Shown: positions 61,652 to 64,000 of the stretch, piece by piece
Layout: every line of letters starts with the position of its first letter
Position numbering within the stretch: the stretch's first letter is position 1
DNA from: Pseudarthrobacter sp. PS3-L1
GTDB taxonomy: Bacteria; Actinomycetota; Actinomycetes; Actinomycetales; Micrococcaceae
DNA: 64,000 nt
Direction: 5' to 3'
Assembly (NCBI RefSeq): GCF_030063285.1
Contig: NZ_JASISU010000003.1
Coordinates: 620,001 to 684,000 of the forward strand
Program-made: the position numbers and the translations under genes
The notes under the pieces: model-generated
Told to the model about the DNA's origin: nothing
Database searches by the model: none
Seen by the model: only the letters and a program-made list of their open reading frames with translations

Positions 61652-63217
61652 CTAGCGTTGGCCCGCTGCCGTGGGACGTGAGTACAGCACCACAAGAATC
61701 ACGACGCCGGTCACCACCGCCTGCATCAGCAGGATTAAGGTGGTGGCCTGTCCTATGTAGAGGGCCAACAGCAGCGGAAGCATGGCAGCTATGGTGACAT
61801 CCAGCCCCCGCAGCAGGGCGGACAGCTGGGTTCGGGGGACTGGCCCGAAGGGCGTGTCCACCGGTGGCACTGTCCAGTCCGCTGCAGGCCGGGATGCCCC
61901 ACGGACGGTTCCGGCGCCCATTCCCACCCCGGCCAACGCGCCAACAAGGATCAGGGGAAGGCCACCGCGTCCCAGCAGCACAACAGCCCCGCTCAGCACT
62001 GTCATCCACAGGCCCAGTGCGACGGCGGGCATCAGCATCCGACTGGCGCGAACCTGGGCGGGGGATAACGGCAGCATCGCGTCCAGCTCGGGAAGCAGGG
62101 CGGTACGCCTGGCCACCGTTCCCATTCCGCTGGCCACGACACAGCCAGCAATCACCACAAAGGCAAGCTGGACGGGCACGGAAAGGCCGACGTCGGCCAG
62201 CATCAATGCCAGGCAGGCAACCAGCCACAGTGCGGGAACTGTAAGAGGGGGCTGGAGACGCAGGAATGCGGCGACATCAGCCTTGACCAGCCCCAGGTGG
62301 GGACTGCGCGCCGGCATGGCGTAGAGAGCAGCCGCACGGTTGGCTGCCATGGGCCTCGGCTCACCTGCCAGTGACCGCATCAGCTCGTTGGTGTCCAGGA
62401 AGAAGACCGAGGCGCCAGCATGCCCAGACACGGCGCCGCCGCGAATTAGCTCGCTACCCCTGACCTGGCCTGCCCGTCGGAAGACAACAACCACCATGCC
62501 GACTGCGGCCAGCAGGGCCAGCGCGAAAGCCCATGGGTCGGGTGCGAATCCCGGCAGGAGCGCCAGGGGTACCAGCACCAGTGCACTCAGGGCGCGTAGT
62601 GACCGAGGGTTCCGCACGCTGAGCTGAAGCATGGCGGCAATTCCCAGGACTCCCACGCTGGCAGCTCCAAAGGTTCCGGCCGCCAAGGCGTGTCCAGTGG
62701 CGCTCAGATTCAGGGCCGTCACAAGGCTGAAAGCGAAATAGCCAAGCACGGATCCCACCCCCACCCAGATCATCCGGCGCAGGAACGTGGGCCGCACCAT
62801 GGGTGTCCGGTCAAGGGGCAAGGGAAGCCACCAGGTGCCCTGGGCGCCTGTAACGGCGATGGGTCCGAGGCGCCGCGACACCGTCAGGATTCCCGTCAGC
62901 GCAGCGTAGGTCAGGAGGGCCCAGAGCACACTGGAGGGTAGCTGGAACGAGTTTCCGGGGAGCAGCCCGCCCTGTGTCGGGTCCTGGCCAGCCACCTCGT
63001 CGCGCATTGCCAGGACAAAGGACACGGCAATCGCCGCCAAACATCCGAAGGCCAGGACAGAAGTGTAGATGTCCGCAAAAACCTCACCGAATGAGGTCCG
63101 TGCACGGTTATAGGATCGGGAGTTGCGGCGGGTGAAGGCCACAATATCGCGGGACAGGGTGGAGCCGGTGCCAGCACGCACCGCCCCGTGACGGACTCCG
63201 TTGTCAGATTCCCGCAA
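61652..63217 (-). CDS. ABC transporter permease-like membrane protein (DUF6297-like)
   Basis: The 521-residue protein has about twelve hydrophobic helices in two bundles and a large soluble loop in the middle (about 265-320). There is no EAA permease loop, and the family resembles ABC-2-like membrane proteins described only as DUF6297. It overlaps the ATPase gene (63204-63217, 14 nt), so the two form an exporter. Substrate unknown. Confidence 0.75.
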   Translation of the reverse strand: MRESDNGVRHGAVRAGTGSTLSRDIVAFTRRNSRSYNRARTSFGEVFADIYTSVLAFGCLAAIAVSFVLAMRDEVAGQDPTQGGLLPGNSFQLPSSVLWALLTYAALTGILTVSRRLGPIAVTGAQGTWWLPLPLDRTPMVRPTFLRRMIWVGVGSVLGYFAFSLVTALNLSATGHALAAGTFGAASVGVLGIAAMLQLSVRNPRSLRALSALVLVPLALLPGFAPDPWAFALALLAAVGMVVVVFRRAGQVRGSELIRGGAVSGHAGASVFFLDTNELMRSLAGEPRPMAANRAAALYAMPARSPHLGLVKADVAAFLRLQPPLTVPALWLVACLALMLADVGLSVPVQLAFVVIAGCVVASGMGTVARRTALLPELDAMLPLSPAQVRASRMLMPAVALGLWMTVLSGAVVLLGRGGLPLILVGALAGVGMGAGTVRGASRPAADWTVPPVDTPFGPVPRTQLSALLRGLDVTIAAMLPLLLALYIGQATTLILLMQAVVTGVVILVVLYSRPTAAGQR

Positions 63218-63890
63218 TGTACGCTGCCCCCTGGTCTGCCGTTACCAGCTCCACCTCATCCTTGATCAGCAGGCAGGATGTGGCGGTGCGTACCAGCAGA
63301 CTTGGGTCATGGGTGACCAGAACGGCTGCGCCGCCGGCTGCGGCATGGGCTGTAATCCGTTCGGCAAGGGAGTCCCGCATGACTGGGTCTAGGCGCTGTT
63401 CGGGCTCATCGAGGATCAACAGGGATGCCGGTCTAATGAAACCGGCGGCCAGCAGAAGCCTGCGGCGCTGTCCTGAGGAGAGCGCATCCGGCACGGCAGC
63501 CGCTCGGTCGGTGAGTCCAAAGAAATCCAGTTCAGCCCTGACGCTTTCCTCCGGATACTCCAGCGAGTGGCCACGAGCCACCAGCAGCAGGTGTTCGGCG
63601 ACGCTCAGCGACGGGAAGAAGAGATCGTCGTCGAACACGGCTGCCACCTGGCGGCGGAAATGCACGGCATCCCGGTCAACGGCAATCCCGCTAATGCGTG
63701 CCTCGCCGCCCAGGGCAGGTTGGCGTCCCGCGATCGTCTGGACGACAGTGGATTTCCCGGCGCCGTTGACCCCCACGACCCCCAGGATCTCGCCCGCCTG
63801 CACAGACACGGAAACTGCTCCGCACACAGGCGCGCCACCATAGCCCACCAGCAGTTGATCGGCCTCGAGTAACGCACCCATTTCAGTCAT
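63204..63890 (-). CDS. ABC transporter ATP-binding protein
   Basis: A 228-residue ATPase. GVNGAGKSTVVQTIAG is Walker A, LSSGQRRRLLLAAGFI the ABC signature and LLILDEPEQRLDP Walker B. THDPSLL supplies the switch His. It lacks a membrane domain; the overlapping next gene supplies that. This is a short, two-gene exporter typical of actinobacteria. Confidence 0.92.
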   Translation of the reverse strand: MTEMGALLEADQLLVGYGGAPVCGAVSVSVQAGEILGVVGVNGAGKSTVVQTIAGRQPALGGEARISGIAVDRDAVHFRRQVAAVFDDDLFFPSLSVAEHLLLVARGHSLEYPEESVRAELDFFGLTDRAAAVPDALSSGQRRRLLLAAGFIRPASLLILDEPEQRLDPVMRDSLAERITAHAAAGGAAVLVTHDPSLLVRTATSCLLIKDEVELVTADQGAAYIAGI

Positions 63891-63946
63891 GCACCAAACC
63901 TAGCGGCTGCGCCCGACGGTGGCTGTCACACAGCGGCGCTTAAACT

Positions 63947-63979
63947 GACGGACACCCTGGGAGTGCCGGGGTGTCCGTC
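63947..63979. terminator. Hairpin at right edge
   Basis: GACGGACACCC (63947-63957) pairs perfectly with GGGTGTCCGTC (63969-63979). On the minus strand it is followed by AGTTTAAG. It probably terminates a minus-strand gene beyond the window, or serves the divergent promoter region. Confidence 0.6.
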
Positions 63980-64000
63980 GATGATGCCAAGTGGAGCAGG

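Overview
The window is high-GC actinobacterial chromosome and fits an Arthrobacter/Pseudarthrobacter-type member of the Micrococcaceae. Evidence: the rpsF-ssb-rpsR-rplI...dnaB locus, frequent GTG/TTG starts with strong AGGAGG-like ribosome sites, an SSB with a Gly-rich tail, a CsoR-type copper operon, a WXG100 protein, a CGNR zinc-finger regulator and a PucR-type regulator. I saw no rRNA, tRNA, insertion sequence, prophage or CRISPR array. The genus is inferred from gene content, not from a marker comparison.

Layout. 1-2100 (-) is a truncated NTPase regulator, then about 850 bp with no convincing gene, then a GABA-type permease (2955-4379). 4645-6551 is the ribosomal/SSB operon, with a leader that can mask the rpsF ribosome site. 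6689-9511 holds a PhzF-like enzyme, an FMN reductase behind a perfect palindrome, and two overlapping membrane-anchored proteins with L7/L12-CTD-like motifs. 9537-10009 is a cluster of DnaA boxes in front of dnaB (10211-11593). 11652-16666 carries DoxX, a MATE exporter, small membrane proteins, a CGNR regulator divergent from an EamA exporter, and a WXG100 protein. 16815-19907 is the copper module copA-copZ-csoR with two CsoR-type operators, followed by an orphan minus-strand terminator that may end a small RNA.

20271-26524 is a catabolic/accessory stretch: a BNR-repeat protein with a MoaD-like partner, a GH35 beta-galactosidase, a Tat-exported endonuclease/phosphatase-family protein and a lipid kinase. 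26635-32635 holds a GNAT, an unknown protein translationally coupled to a Ser/Thr kinase, purB, and a WXG-like protein coupled to a large PE-PPE-like serine hydrolase. 32695-37683 is an aminotransferase followed by a three-gene branched-chain 2-oxoacid dehydrogenase operon (E1alpha, E1beta, E2) behind palindromic promoter elements.

37731-41798 contains a PAP2-like membrane protein, a universal stress protein, an aminotransferase, and an FMN reductase divergent from a TetR regulator across a perfect operator. 42105-48097 is a complete oligopeptide ABC transporter operon. 48206-53205 has an oxidoreductase, alanine dehydrogenase divergent from a PucR regulator, an excisionase-like DNA-binding protein and an alpha/beta hydrolase. 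53255-59087 is the PTS/mannitol region: ptsI divergent from a TetR gene, then a fused mannitol EII and mtlD. 59293-63890 ends with a GNAT, a MarR-MFS pair with two tandem operators over the start codon, and a two-gene ABC exporter.

The least explained parts are the L7/L12-like pair next to the DnaA-box cluster, the WXG-hydrolase pair and the kinase pair.
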